The translations under genes and the position numbers were made by a program. Below, in pieces: positions 33,779 to 42,304 of a stretch of 64,000 nucleotides of DNA. Position 1 is the stretch's first letter; each line of letters opens with the position of its first letter. This DNA is from Marinobacter sp. F4216 (GTDB lineage: Bacteria; Pseudomonadota; Gammaproteobacteria; Pseudomonadales; Oleiphilaceae): positions 124,001-188,000 of the forward strand of contig NZ_JAIOUO010000004.1 in NCBI RefSeq assembly GCF_019931195.1. The letters are read 5' to 3'. Under the pieces are notes generated by a model. It did not search any database, was not told the origin of the DNA, and saw only the letters and a program-made list of their open reading frames with translations.

Positions 33779-34424
33779 GACTCACCTCACCACGCCCCAA
33801 CCGTTTGACGATCATCCGGACAAGCCAAACCGCGCCCAGTTGCGCAAGTCTTTGCGCCGTCAGCGACGCTCCCTGACCGCCAACGCCCAGCGGGATGCCG
33901 CCAACAACTTGGCCCTTAACCTGCTGACCCATCCCGACCTGATTCGGGCAAAACACATTGCGATATATCTGCCCAACGATGGCGAGATAGACCCGCGCAT
34001 ATTCATGCAAATGGCTCACCGGCGGCAGGGACAGTTTTACCTGCCAGTTTTGCATCCGATTCACGATGGCAAACTGAGTTTCATGCGATTTGATGAACAG
34101 ACGAAACTGTTTCCGAACCGGTTTGGCATACCGGAACCGACGTTTCAGCCGCAGATGACCCGGCCCGCCTGGGCCCTGGATGCGGTTCTGTTTCCACTGG
34201 TGGGATTCGATGCCAAAGGCGGCCGCCTTGGCATGGGTGGAGGGTTCTACGACCGGACCTTTGCCTTCAGCCGCTTACGACCGGCAATGGCTCCGAAGCT
34301 GATTGGACTGGCTCACGAGTTCCAGCGCGTTGACCGACTGCCCATCGAACCCTGGGACATTCCCCTGCACGGCGTGGTCACCGACCAACAACGTTACCGA
34401 TTCAGGCGATCCTCGACAGACTGA
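33777..34424 (+). CDS. 5-formyltetrahydrofolate cyclo-ligase
   Basis: A 215-residue enzyme that converts 5-formyl-THF to methenyl-THF (E. coli YgfA). The N-terminal RAQLRKSLRRQRRSL and the ATP/folate motif PLVGFDAKGGRLGMGGGFYDR are diagnostic. I propose a TTG start at 33777, with GGAAG upstream, because it gives the usual length. The frame is open to an ATG at 33651, but that extension is a translation of the duplicated 6S segment. The gene normally follows ssrS directly and is separated here by the insert. Its end overlaps a small leftward gene by 31 nt. Confidence 0.85.
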   Translation: MTHLTTPQPFDDHPDKPNRAQLRKSLRRQRRSLTANAQRDAANNLALNLLTHPDLIRAKHIAIYLPNDGEIDPRIFMQMAHRRQGQFYLPVLHPIHDGKLSFMRFDEQTKLFPNRFGIPEPTFQPQMTRPAWALDAVLFPLVGFDAKGGRLGMGGGFYDRTFAFSRLRPAMAPKLIGLAHEFQRVDRLPIEPWDIPLHGVVTDQQRYRFRRSSTD

Positions 34425-34558
34425 AGTGTCACTGGTCCCAGGCCCGCCTGCGCGGTTGATGCCTTTTCGGAAAACTCGATGGATGTGAAGCCACTGATAA
34501 CCAGCCCTACGGCAAAGATCAGCACAATGGCCTTGATGATGTCAGGCTTGGCGCCCAT
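34394..34558 (-). CDS. Small single-span membrane protein
   Basis: A 54-residue protein starting MGAKPDIIKAIVLIF. One hydrophobic helix (about residues 7-24) is followed by a polar tail ending VEDRLNR. GAAGGAAG lies 7 nt before the ATG at 34558. Its 3' end overlaps the convergent cyclo-ligase gene by 31 nt, and it lies 169 nt downstream of ilvA on the same strand. It is too short for usual gene-length cut-offs. No family is recognised. Confidence 0.55.
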   Translation of the reverse strand: MGAKPDIIKAIVLIFAVGLVISGFTSIEFSEKASTAQAGLGPVTLQSVEDRLNR

Positions 34559-34727
34559 GGTGCGTGCTTCCTTCAGATTTTTGTGATTAGAATTATCTGA
34601 AAAACAGTAAGCTACAGAAACTTCTCAGAATTAAAACAAAGATTAACACGTATCTTCACATTGGCAATTCTTGGCGGGTTACAGAGCGGTAATTTTTTGA
34701 CTACCCCCCTGCCCCGACTGACGCCAC

Positions 34728-36260
34728 TTACCCCTTACCGTTGCCAGCGCCCAGGAACAGCCGGTAGGCATCGTTATCGGTCATGTTTTCGTAGCGGAAT
34801 CCGACCTTGTCGAGCATCTTCTCGAAATCGGACACTTCATCAGCCGCCACCTGAGCACCCAGCAGCACCCGACTGTAGGCCGCTCCGTGATTGCGGTAAT
34901 GGAACATGGAGATGTTCCAGCGGGTACCCAGAGAACTGAGGAATTTCATCAGCGCGCCCGGGCGCTCGGGAAACTCGAACTGGAATACCTGCTCTTCGCC
35001 AATATTCGGCGCATGGCCGCCCACCATATGGCGGATGTGCTGCTTGGCCAGGTCACTATCGGTGAGGTCAATGACGCCGTAGCCCGTTTCCCGCAGGTCA
35101 TGAACCAGTTCCTCACGACCATGGCCACCCGCCTCAATCTGCACGCCAACAAAGATGGTTGCTTCCGCAGAGTCCGAATAACGGTAGTTGAACTCGGTGA
35201 TGTTGCGCTTGTGCAGCGCGTTGATAAACGTTTTGAACGCTCCCGGCTTTTCCGGAATGGTGACCGCCAGAATGGCCTCGCGCTTCTCGCCCACCTCGGT
35301 GCGCTCGGACACGTACCGCAGGCGATCAAAGTTCATGTTGGCACCACTGAGAGTGGCAATCAGATTCTCGCCTTCGATCTGTTCACGCTCGATGTATTTC
35401 TTGATACCGGCGACACCCAACGCTCCGGCAGGTTCGGCAATGGAGCGGGTGTCCTCAAACACGTCCTTGATGGCTGCGCAGATTTCATCTGTGGACACGG
35501 TGATAACTTCATCCACGTGATCCTTGCAGATCTCCCACGGGTATTCGCCGATCTGCTTCACCGCCACGCCGTCGGCGAAGATGCCCACTTCGTCCAGCAC
35601 CACCCGTTCGCCCGCCTGCATGGCCGCTTGCAGGCAGTTGGAATCCTCCGGCTCCACACCGATGACTTTCACCTCGGGACGCAGATACTTGATGTAGGCC
35701 GCCATGCCTGCAATCAGACCGCCACCGCCGACACAGATAAAGATCGCGTGAATTGGCTTGCTGAACTGCCACATGATCTCCATGGCCACAGTGCCCTGCC
35801 CGGCAATCACATCGGGATCATCGTAGGGCGGGATATAGGTGTAGCCGTGTTTTTGCAACAGCTCCTGGGCGTGGGCTGCGGCCTCATCGAAAGCGTCGCC
35901 CTTGAGCACCACCTTTGCACCATGATCACGTACCGACCGCACCTTGATCTCCGGCGTGGTCTGGGGCATCACAATCACCGCCTTGATGCCCAGTTTCTTG
36001 GCCGCCAGCGCCACGCCCTGGGCATGGTTACCGGCCGAGGCACAGATCACCCCCCGCGCCTTCTGTTCCTCTGACAACTGGGCAATCCGGTTGTAGGCGC
36101 CGCGAATCTTGAAAGAAAACACCGGCTGAAGGTCTTCGCGCTTGAGAAAAATATTGTTGGCAAAGCGCTTGGACAAACTGCGGGCTTCCGTCAGCGGTGT
36201 CTCGTTGGCGACATCATAAACCCGCGCATCGAGAATCTTCTTGATATAGCGTTGCGGCAT
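34728..36260 (-). CDS. ilvA: Biosynthetic threonine ammonia-lyase
   Basis: A 510-residue PLP enzyme that deaminates threonine to 2-oxobutyrate, the first step of isoleucine synthesis. The PLP lysine is in FSFKIRGAYN near residue 57, the phosphate-binding glycine loop is GGGGLIAG, and two ACT-like regulatory domains follow residue 325 (KREAILAVTIPEKPGAF and EEQVFQFEFPERPGAL), giving isoleucine feedback control. The ATG at 36260 gives the family N-terminus MPQRYIKKI; an upstream frame extension to 36320 has no support. It is divergent from rpiA across 135 bp. Confidence 0.95.
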   Translation of the reverse strand: MPQRYIKKILDARVYDVANETPLTEARSLSKRFANNIFLKREDLQPVFSFKIRGAYNRIAQLSEEQKARGVICASAGNHAQGVALAAKKLGIKAVIVMPQTTPEIKVRSVRDHGAKVVLKGDAFDEAAAHAQELLQKHGYTYIPPYDDPDVIAGQGTVAMEIMWQFSKPIHAIFICVGGGGLIAGMAAYIKYLRPEVKVIGVEPEDSNCLQAAMQAGERVVLDEVGIFADGVAVKQIGEYPWEICKDHVDEVITVSTDEICAAIKDVFEDTRSIAEPAGALGVAGIKKYIEREQIEGENLIATLSGANMNFDRLRYVSERTEVGEKREAILAVTIPEKPGAFKTFINALHKRNITEFNYRYSDSAEATIFVGVQIEAGGHGREELVHDLRETGYGVIDLTDSDLAKQHIRHMVGGHAPNIGEEQVFQFEFPERPGALMKFLSSLGTRWNISMFHYRNHGAAYSRVLLGAQVAADEVSDFEKMLDKVGFRYENMTDNDAYRLFLGAGNGKG

Positions 36261-36395
36261 AACAGTTCCGGTTAAGCGTAAGTGATTGTAAAAACGCACA
36301 GTGTAGAAAGTTTGCACCATAGCCGTCTATAAGCTGGGCACGCCGAAGGGCTATAATGACGTCAAACTCACATTGATTTGCTGCCGGAGTTCAAA

Positions 36396-37073
36396 ATGAA
36401 CCAGGACGAACTGAAAAAAGCCGTGGCCCAGGCCGCCGTGGATTACATTGCCCCCAAGCTGGACAGCGACAGCATTATTGGCGTAGGCACCGGAAGCACT
36501 GCGAACTTTTTCATCGACCTGCTGGCGGAACACAAAACCGATTTTGATGGCGCCGTCGCCAGCTCGGAAGCCACAGCAGAACGCCTGAAAAGCCATGGCA
36601 TCCCGGTGTACGACCTGAACAGCGCGGGTTCTCTGGAATTCTACGTGGATGGTGCCGACGAGACCAACGAACACCTGGAACTGATCAAGGGCGGCGGTGC
36701 GGCCCTGACCCGCGAAAAAATCGTAGCGGCCGTCGCCAAAACCTTCATCTGCATAGCCGACGAATCCAAAATGGTCGGCGTCCTCGGGGCTTTTCCACTC
36801 CCGGTGGAAGTCATCCCCATGGCGCGCAGCCATGTAGGGCGTGAAATCGTCAAACTCGGCGGCGACCCGGTCTACCGGGAAGGCGTAGTGACCGATAACG
36901 GCAACATCATTATCGACGTTCACAATCTGGATCTTTCCCGACCGCTGGATATGGAAAACAAGATCAACAACATCGTTGGCGTGGTGACCAACGGCCTGTT
37001 TGCCCGTCGGCCGGCAGACATCCTGCTACTCGGCACAGCCAATGCAGTGAAAACCATCACTGCCGATAGCTAG
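36396..37073 (+). CDS. rpiA: Ribose-5-phosphate isomerase A
   Basis: A 225-residue pentose phosphate enzyme. The phosphate-binding [13 protein letters not shown] lies at about residues 28-40, the active-site DGADE near 90, and [12 protein letters not shown] follows. The start at 36396 has GGAG 7 nt upstream; an earlier TTG in the same frame is less likely. A TATAAT (36352-36357) in the ilvA-rpiA gap may be its -10 box, although the matching -35 element is weak. An intrinsic terminator follows. Confidence 0.95.
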   Translation: MNQDELKKAVAQAAVDYIAPKLDSDSIIGVGTGSTANFFIDLLAEHKTDFDGAVASSEATAERLKSHGIPVYDLNSAGSLEFYVDGADETNEHLELIKGGGAALTREKIVAAVAKTFICIADESKMVGVLGAFPLPVEVIPMARSHVGREIVKLGGDPVYREGVVTDNGNIIIDVHNLDLSRPLDMENKINNIVGVVTNGLFARRPADILLLGTANAVKTITADS

Positions 37074-37088
37074 CCCCATCAATTTCGT

Positions 37089-37117
37089 AAAAAGCCGGCT
37101 GCTATGCCGGCTTTTTT
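37089..37117 (+). terminator. Intrinsic terminator after rpiA
   Basis: AAAAAGCCGGC and GCCGGCTTTTTT form an 11-bp stem with a 6-nt loop and a T run, 16 nt after the stop codon. Confidence 0.85.
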
Positions 37118-37133
37118 AGCCCTAAACACCAAA

Positions 37134-37149
37134 CCAAGCGCTTGCTTGG
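37134..37149. promoter_or_regulatory. Candidate TetR-type operator before the acyl-CoA dehydrogenase
   Basis: CCAAGC and GCTTGG flank GCTT, giving a 16-bp near-palindrome 55 bp before the start codon. CAAGC-type palindromes of this length are common targets of TetR-family regulators of acyl-CoA metabolism. No regulator gene is adjacent. Confidence 0.4.
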
Positions 37150-37203
37150 CACACTACTTTGAGCAACACTCCTGCATACGCACATCAACGAGGGACCGTC
37201 ACC

Positions 37204-38343
37204 GTGGCCGAGTACTTCAACGATCTCCACGAGCAAGCCCGTCTGAGCGCACAAAAATTCATCAACACCGAAGTCCTACCCTATATCGACGACTGGGAAG
37301 AGGCCGGGGAGTTTCCCCGCGAGCTTTACCAGAAGGCTGGAAAAGCCGGCCTACTGGGCATTGGCTATCCGGAGGCTCTCGGCGGCAGCGGTGAGAATGA
37401 TATTTTCCTGAGAGTGGCTGTTTCAGAGGAATTGATGCGTTCCACCTCGGGCGGTCTGGTGGCCAGCCTCGGTTCTCTGGACATTGCTCTGCCACCCGTC
37501 GTGAAATGGGCGCAACCCGCCGTTCGCGAGCAGGTGGTTCCAGCCGTACTGAGCGGTGATAACATTGCCGCACTGGCCATCACCGAACCCGGCGGCGGAT
37601 CAGACGTGGCGAATCTGAAAACCCGTGCCGTGCGGGATGGCGACCATTTTGTCGTCAACGGCAGCAAAACGTTTATTACCAGCGGGCACCGGGCCGATCA
37701 TTATACGGTCGCGGTGCGCACCGGCGACGCAGGCCACAACGGCATCAGCCTGTTACTGATTGACCGGGACACCCCTGGCTTTTCGACCGGCAAGAAGCTA
37801 CGCAAGATGGGCTGGTGGGCAAGTGACACCGCGGAGCTGTTCTTCGAGGATTGTCGGGTACCCGCGGACCGCCTGATCGGTGCCGAGAATGGCGGTTTCA
37901 TTGCCATCATGAGCAACTTCCTGGCCGAACGCCTGAGCCTGTCGGTAATGGCGTACATGACCGCCCAGCTGGCCTACGAAGCAGCCCTGGACTATGCCGG
38001 CCAGCGCCAGGCTTTTGGCCGTAACCTGAGCGGCTTCCAGGTCACCCGCCACAAGCTGGTGGATATGGCGACACAGATCGATGTGGCCCGGGAATACGCC
38101 TATCGCTGCGCTGCTTTGATGCAGGCCGGCAAGAACCCGATCAAGCAGGTGGCCATGGCCAAGAACTTTGCGGTCGAGGTGTGCGAAAACGTCACCCGGG
38201 AGGCCGTTCAGGTATTCGGCGGCATGGGTTACATGCGGGAGTCGGTGGTCGAGCGCCTGTACCGGGATGCCAAGATCCTGTCCATTGGCGGCGGCACCAC
38301 CGAAATTATGAAGGAACTGATAGCCAAGCAGCTCAGGCTTTAG
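37204..38343 (+). CDS. Acyl-CoA dehydrogenase
   Basis: A 379-residue FAD enzyme introducing the alpha-beta double bond in acyl-CoA degradation. Signatures seen are ITEPGGGSD (near residue 122), TFITSGHRAD, RQAFGRNLSGFQ, the VFGGMGYM loop near 340 and the C-terminal YRDAKILSIGGGTTEI. I chose GTG at 37204, with GAGGGA 8 nt upstream; an in-frame TTG at 37159 has no ribosome site. Chain length or branched substrate cannot be read from the sequence. It is monocistronic, between the rpiA terminator and the ppa promoter. Confidence 0.9.
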   Translation: MAEYFNDLHEQARLSAQKFINTEVLPYIDDWEEAGEFPRELYQKAGKAGLLGIGYPEALGGSGENDIFLRVAVSEELMRSTSGGLVASLGSLDIALPPVVKWAQPAVREQVVPAVLSGDNIAALAITEPGGGSDVANLKTRAVRDGDHFVVNGSKTFITSGHRADHYTVAVRTGDAGHNGISLLLIDRDTPGFSTGKKLRKMGWWASDTAELFFEDCRVPADRLIGAENGGFIAIMSNFLAERLSLSVMAYMTAQLAYEAALDYAGQRQAFGRNLSGFQVTRHKLVDMATQIDVAREYAYRCAALMQAGKNPIKQVAMAKNFAVEVCENVTREAVQVFGGMGYMRESVVERLYRDAKILSIGGGTTEIMKELIAKQLRL

Positions 38344-38364
38344 GGCTGCGCCCGACGGTTTGGT

Positions 38365-38392
38365 TTCGAACTTCCTGAGACTGCCGTATAAT
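38365..38392 (+). promoter_or_regulatory. Candidate sigma70 promoter of ppa
   Basis: A perfect TATAAT (38387-38392) lies 16 bp after TTCGAA (38365-38370). The ATG follows 58 nt downstream. Confidence 0.45.
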
Positions 38393-38450
38393 TATCGGCC
38401 TCTTTTTACCGCAGTCACATTCAAGACTTACACGCCAGGAAGGATTAACT

Positions 38451-38978
38451 ATGCAATTTGCAAACATCCCCGCAGGCAAGAACCCGCCTGAAGATATCTA
38501 CGTCGCTATTGAAATCCCGGCCAACAGCTCCCCGGTCAAGTACGAGCTGGACAAGGACATGGGCGCCCTGCTGGTCGACCGTTTCATGGCCACGCCGATG
38601 TTCTACCCGGCCAACTACGGCTTCATCCCGCACACCCTGGCTGACGACGGCGACCCACTGGACGTGCTGGTTGTTACTCCGTACCCGGTACAGGCCGGTT
38701 CCGTGATCCGCTGCCGTCCGGTCGGCGTTCTGAACATGGAAGACGAAGCCGGTGGCGACGCCAAGCTGGTTGCCGTTCCTCACGACAAGCTGACCACCAC
38801 CTACCACGACATCAAGGAAATCGACGATCTGCCGGAACTGCTGCGCAACCAGATCCAGCACTTCTTCGAAAACTACAAAACCCTTGAGCCGGGCAAGTGG
38901 GTCAAGGTGCAGGGCTGGGACAACGCCGCCGCTGCCAAGAAGGCCATTGAGGACTCAATCAAGGCCTACAACGGCTGA
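38451..38978 (+). CDS. ppa: Inorganic pyrophosphatase (family I)
   Basis: A 175-residue cytosolic hexameric enzyme hydrolysing PPi. The active-site signature DGDPLDVLV lies near residue 65-73, and [13 protein letters not shown] and NHYK-like Lys/Tyr positions ([16 protein letters not shown]) follow. Length is typical of bacterial family I enzymes. It has its own promoter and a strong terminator. Confidence 0.96.
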   Translation: MQFANIPAGKNPPEDIYVAIEIPANSSPVKYELDKDMGALLVDRFMATPMFYPANYGFIPHTLADDGDPLDVLVVTPYPVQAGSVIRCRPVGVLNMEDEAGGDAKLVAVPHDKLTTTYHDIKEIDDLPELLRNQIQHFFENYKTLEPGKWVKVQGWDNAAAAKKAIEDSIKAYNG

Positions 38979-38996
38979 TCGGGCCGCACTCGGCAC

Positions 38997-39026
38997 AAAA
39001 AAACCGGGCATCTGCCCGGTTTTTTC
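38997..39026 (+). terminator. Intrinsic terminator after ppa
   Basis: AAAAAACCGGGC pairs with GCCCGGTTTTTT around a short loop, followed by CATAC. It also faces the convergent DUF2333 gene and may act bidirectionally. Confidence 0.85.
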
Positions 39027-39046
39027 ATACCTGTTTATTCGCTTTG

Positions 39047-40099
39047 TCAGCCCCGGGACAGCAAGTCACGCATATCACTGATCGCTGCGTTGGCCCGAGA
39101 CAGGTAGGCCGCCATGGTCAGGGAATGATTCGCCAGCACGCCGAAGCCACTGCCATTCAGCACGACCGGGCTCCACATGGAGCTGTTGGCGCCCTCCAAC
39201 TCGATGATTACCTGCTTTACGCTCGCCATGGCATTCTTGTCTCGCAGGACCTTACGAAAGTCCACCTCAATAGCCCGGAAGATGTGCAACAACGCCCAGG
39301 CACTGCCGCGGGCTTCGTAGAACACATCGTCGATCTCGGTCCAGGGGGTTTGTACGGACATGCCACCCACTTCCTCTTCCAGCGGATTCTCATCGGACAC
39401 ATTGGCTACGGCATCGGACACCGAGGCCTTACCGATGCTCTCACCCAGGGTGCGTGACAGGCTGCCCAGACGGGTTTCCAGGTCCGCCAGCCAGTTGCTC
39501 AGGTTATCCGCCCGGGCGAAGAACTGGGCATCCGCCTGCTGGGGATCGGACAGGCGATTCAGGTAGCGTTTGAGCGCCCGGATACCACGACGGTACTCGG
39601 CTTCTGTCGAGGGAATCGCCCAGCTACCAGCATTGAAGTGGAACTGGGGCTCGGCAATGCTCAGGTCGCGGTCTTCCGCGGACTGGCTCTGGGACCGGCT
39701 AATGTCCTTGCGCATGGCCCGCGAAAAATCACGCAACTGCACCAGGGCACCGTATTCCCAATTCGGCATGTTATCGAGCCAGAGCCCGGGGGGGAAAATA
39801 TCGTTATAAATGTAGCCGCCGGGTTTATCCAGAAGCGTTTCTGCGATGCGAATCAGGGTGGCCGTGGTAGCGAAACCGGTGATCGGTTCGCGATCCATGC
39901 TGTTGGCCAGAGACCGGGTGTGCTCGCGCACCGAGAAGGTATCCGGCTCACTGCTCCAGAACATGCCCAGGACAATGGTCACCAGCAGATACACCACCAG
40001 GACAATCATGACGAATTTTCCGAACACGCTGCCTCCGCCGGCGTAATCCTGAACGTCGTTTTTCTTGTCCCTGAAATACTGTCTGATTTTGCCCGGCAT
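39047..40099 (-). CDS. DUF2333-family membrane-anchored protein
   Basis: A 350-residue protein with one N-terminal membrane helix (about 28-47, FGKFVMIVLVVYLLVTIVLG) and a large helical domain outside, probably periplasmic. The REHTRSLANSMDREPITGFATTATLIRIAETLLDKPGGY region and NDIFPPGLWLDNMP are typical of DUF2333, whose function is unknown. The last residues include a region similar to coiled-coil rods. It starts 21 nt after the LapD-like gene on the same strand and may be co-expressed with it. Confidence 0.8.
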   Translation of the reverse strand: MPGKIRQYFRDKKNDVQDYAGGGSVFGKFVMIVLVVYLLVTIVLGMFWSSEPDTFSVREHTRSLANSMDREPITGFATTATLIRIAETLLDKPGGYIYNDIFPPGLWLDNMPNWEYGALVQLRDFSRAMRKDISRSQSQSAEDRDLSIAEPQFHFNAGSWAIPSTEAEYRRGIRALKRYLNRLSDPQQADAQFFARADNLSNWLADLETRLGSLSRTLGESIGKASVSDAVANVSDENPLEEEVGGMSVQTPWTEIDDVFYEARGSAWALLHIFRAIEVDFRKVLRDKNAMASVKQVIIELEGANSSMWSPVVLNGSGFGVLANHSLTMAAYLSRANAAISDMRDLLSRG

Positions 40100-40120
40100 A
40101 GACTGCGATTCCCCTATCGA

Positions 40121-42106
40121 TTAGTTGTCGGCAACAAACGGTCGTCCCAGATGGTAACCCATGGCTCCGTCGATACCCAATTCAGTGAGTACCGAGTACT
40201 CTGCGGCAGTTTCCACACCGGTGGCAAACACTTTCACACCACGGCTATGGGCAATGGAGAGCACCGATTCCACATAGAAGCGATTATCGTCATGGGTGTC
40301 GATATCGTGGACGAAGGTGTTGTCGATGCGCAACGCCTGCACGGGCAGGTTCCTCAGGTAACTGAAGGGCACGCCGCCCACACCGAAGCGGTCCACCAGC
40401 ACCGGCACACCGAGGCGAACCAGTGCCTTCACCAGAATGCCCGCCTCGGTGCGGTGATGGTGAATGGTATGCTCGGAGATACCCACCCACAGGTTGACGC
40501 GCTCTTCACCGGCGTCTGACAGCATCGACAGTAAGTTATCCCGAAAAGCCTCACTCGCCACGGACGCGCCGCCCAGCGAAATAGCCAGACCGCGCTCCTG
40601 CTCCCTCGCCAGATGGGTGAGCACCTTCCGGACCACCTGACGGTCAATATCGGCGATCAGGCCGAAACGCTCTGCCAGGGGCACGAAGGCACTGGCCTTC
40701 AGGGCGACCTCAGGCCCGTCGAGGCGGGAGAATACCTGGTAATACACGGGCTCCGCCTGACCTTCGCTGATCATTGGCTGCATCCACAGGACCAGACTCT
40801 GCTCACGAATGGCCTGACTGATGATGGCCCGCCAGGTCTCCAGATTGTGGTGCCCTTCGCTGTCTGGCTCGGACAGCACACAACCGGTGTCGCCTCGCTC
40901 CTGCGCCGCCCGCAGCGCCTCATCCGCCGAGGCCAGCATCTCGCGAATGCCCCGCTCTACTCCGGTCGGTGCCACCCCGGCATGAACCGCCACGTCCATG
41001 GGCGTGGCGAGATCGGCATAGAGTCCGTCCAGTTGCCTGAGCAGCTCACCACACCAGATTTTCGCATCGGCAGGCAGTACACCGGGTATGTAGATCGAGA
41101 ACTCGGCACCGTTGCGCCGGCCGGCAAAGGAACCCGCGTGCGCGGCCACAAAGGCACCGATGGACTTCGCCATGGATGACAGCAGGCGATTGGCCTCGTT
41201 ACGGCCAAAGGTCTGGTTATACTCCGAAAAACCCGCCAACTGCAGCAACACCAGGACACCCGGAGCCGAGCGTTCCTCCGATTCCACTTCGGTTTTCAGG
41301 CGCTGATCAAAAGCCCGCTGGCTGGACAACCCGGTGATGGGGTCTTCGTTATTGACCCGGCGCAAATGGGCGATCAGCTTGCCCTGTCCATCGAACAACC
41401 GACCGAGGTCGTCCGTCATCTGGTTCATGGCCGAGGTCACCTGATTAAGCTCGCGGGTAGACTGGGCAGTGACCCGATTTCGGAAATTCCTCTGACTCAG
41501 GGCCTTGGCATGCTGTTCCAGTGCACGCAAAGGCCTGAGCGCACGGGTAAGCAGTAAAAACAATCCCAACAGGCCGAGGCCGCCAATCACCAGGGTTCCG
41601 ATGACCAACCCCAGGGTGATGCGCCACAAGTCCTGGTAGGCCCTTTGCGGGTTACTGACCACCTCCACCGTGCCCAGCCGGCTCCAGCCCTGCACCACCT
41701 CGGCCTGTCCCGGCGTCAGATCCAGGTCTGCCAGTGACTGGAACCAGCCTGGCGTGGGCATTTCTGACATAGGCAGGACGCGACCGGCGATTTCCTCACC
41801 GTTGAGATCCAGGTAGCGCACCGACTGGTAGTGGCCACTGTCAAACACAGCGTCGATCAGTGACGCTGAAGCCACCGGATCCCGACCGTCGATGGCGTTG
41901 GAAAGCGACAAGCCAACTGCTGTGGCGCCATCCTGGGCATGCTCAGCTAACTGCTCCGACACATAGGAACGGAAGTAGCCGAAGCTGGACACAAAGCCAA
42001 CAGCAAGTACCAGCAGCAGCAAGGCGCCAGTAAATAGCAGAAGGATGACGCGCAGGGAAACAGCCCCACGCTGCGTTTGATGACTGGGAGCCCGGTTAAC
42101 CACCAT
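40121..42106 (-). CDS. LapD-like membrane c-di-GMP receptor with degenerate GGDEF and EAL domains
   Basis: A 661-residue inner-membrane protein. The layout is a helix at about 17-39, a periplasmic LapD/MoxY-type domain to about 160, a second helix to 188, HAMP to about 240, GGDEF and EAL. The GGDEF site reads RRNGAEF. The EAL site lacks the EAL triad (YYQVFSRL), and DRFGVG replaces the catalytic DDFGTG. Such proteins bind c-di-GMP without turning it over and control the protease LapG, and so the retention of large adhesins. No lapG or adhesin is within the window. A PleD-like cyclase is divergent from it, 198 bp away. Confidence 0.82.
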   Translation of the reverse strand: MVVNRAPSHQTQRGAVSLRVILLLFTGALLLLVLAVGFVSSFGYFRSYVSEQLAEHAQDGATAVGLSLSNAIDGRDPVASASLIDAVFDSGHYQSVRYLDLNGEEIAGRVLPMSEMPTPGWFQSLADLDLTPGQAEVVQGWSRLGTVEVVSNPQRAYQDLWRITLGLVIGTLVIGGLGLLGLFLLLTRALRPLRALEQHAKALSQRNFRNRVTAQSTRELNQVTSAMNQMTDDLGRLFDGQGKLIAHLRRVNNEDPITGLSSQRAFDQRLKTEVESEERSAPGVLVLLQLAGFSEYNQTFGRNEANRLLSSMAKSIGAFVAAHAGSFAGRRNGAEFSIYIPGVLPADAKIWCGELLRQLDGLYADLATPMDVAVHAGVAPTGVERGIREMLASADEALRAAQERGDTGCVLSEPDSEGHHNLETWRAIISQAIREQSLVLWMQPMISEGQAEPVYYQVFSRLDGPEVALKASAFVPLAERFGLIADIDRQVVRKVLTHLAREQERGLAISLGGASVASEAFRDNLLSMLSDAGEERVNLWVGISEHTIHHHRTEAGILVKALVRLGVPVLVDRFGVGGVPFSYLRNLPVQALRIDNTFVHDIDTHDDNRFYVESVLSIAHSRGVKVFATGVETAAEYSVLTELGIDGAMGYHLGRPFVADN

Positions 42107-42304
42107 TCATGAATACTCTGGCTGATTGAGGGCCAGCCGACCGGCAGAAATGTGACTTACTCCGGGCGGTTGACAAAGATTTACACAGAACAACCTGCGC
42201 CCACATAAGTAAACACTATAGACTCTGAACAAAGGACTGACGGGGAAAATTGTCCGAGTGGGAGTGGACAAGGACCTAATAAAAAAGAAATAGGCCGGAA
42301 CACA

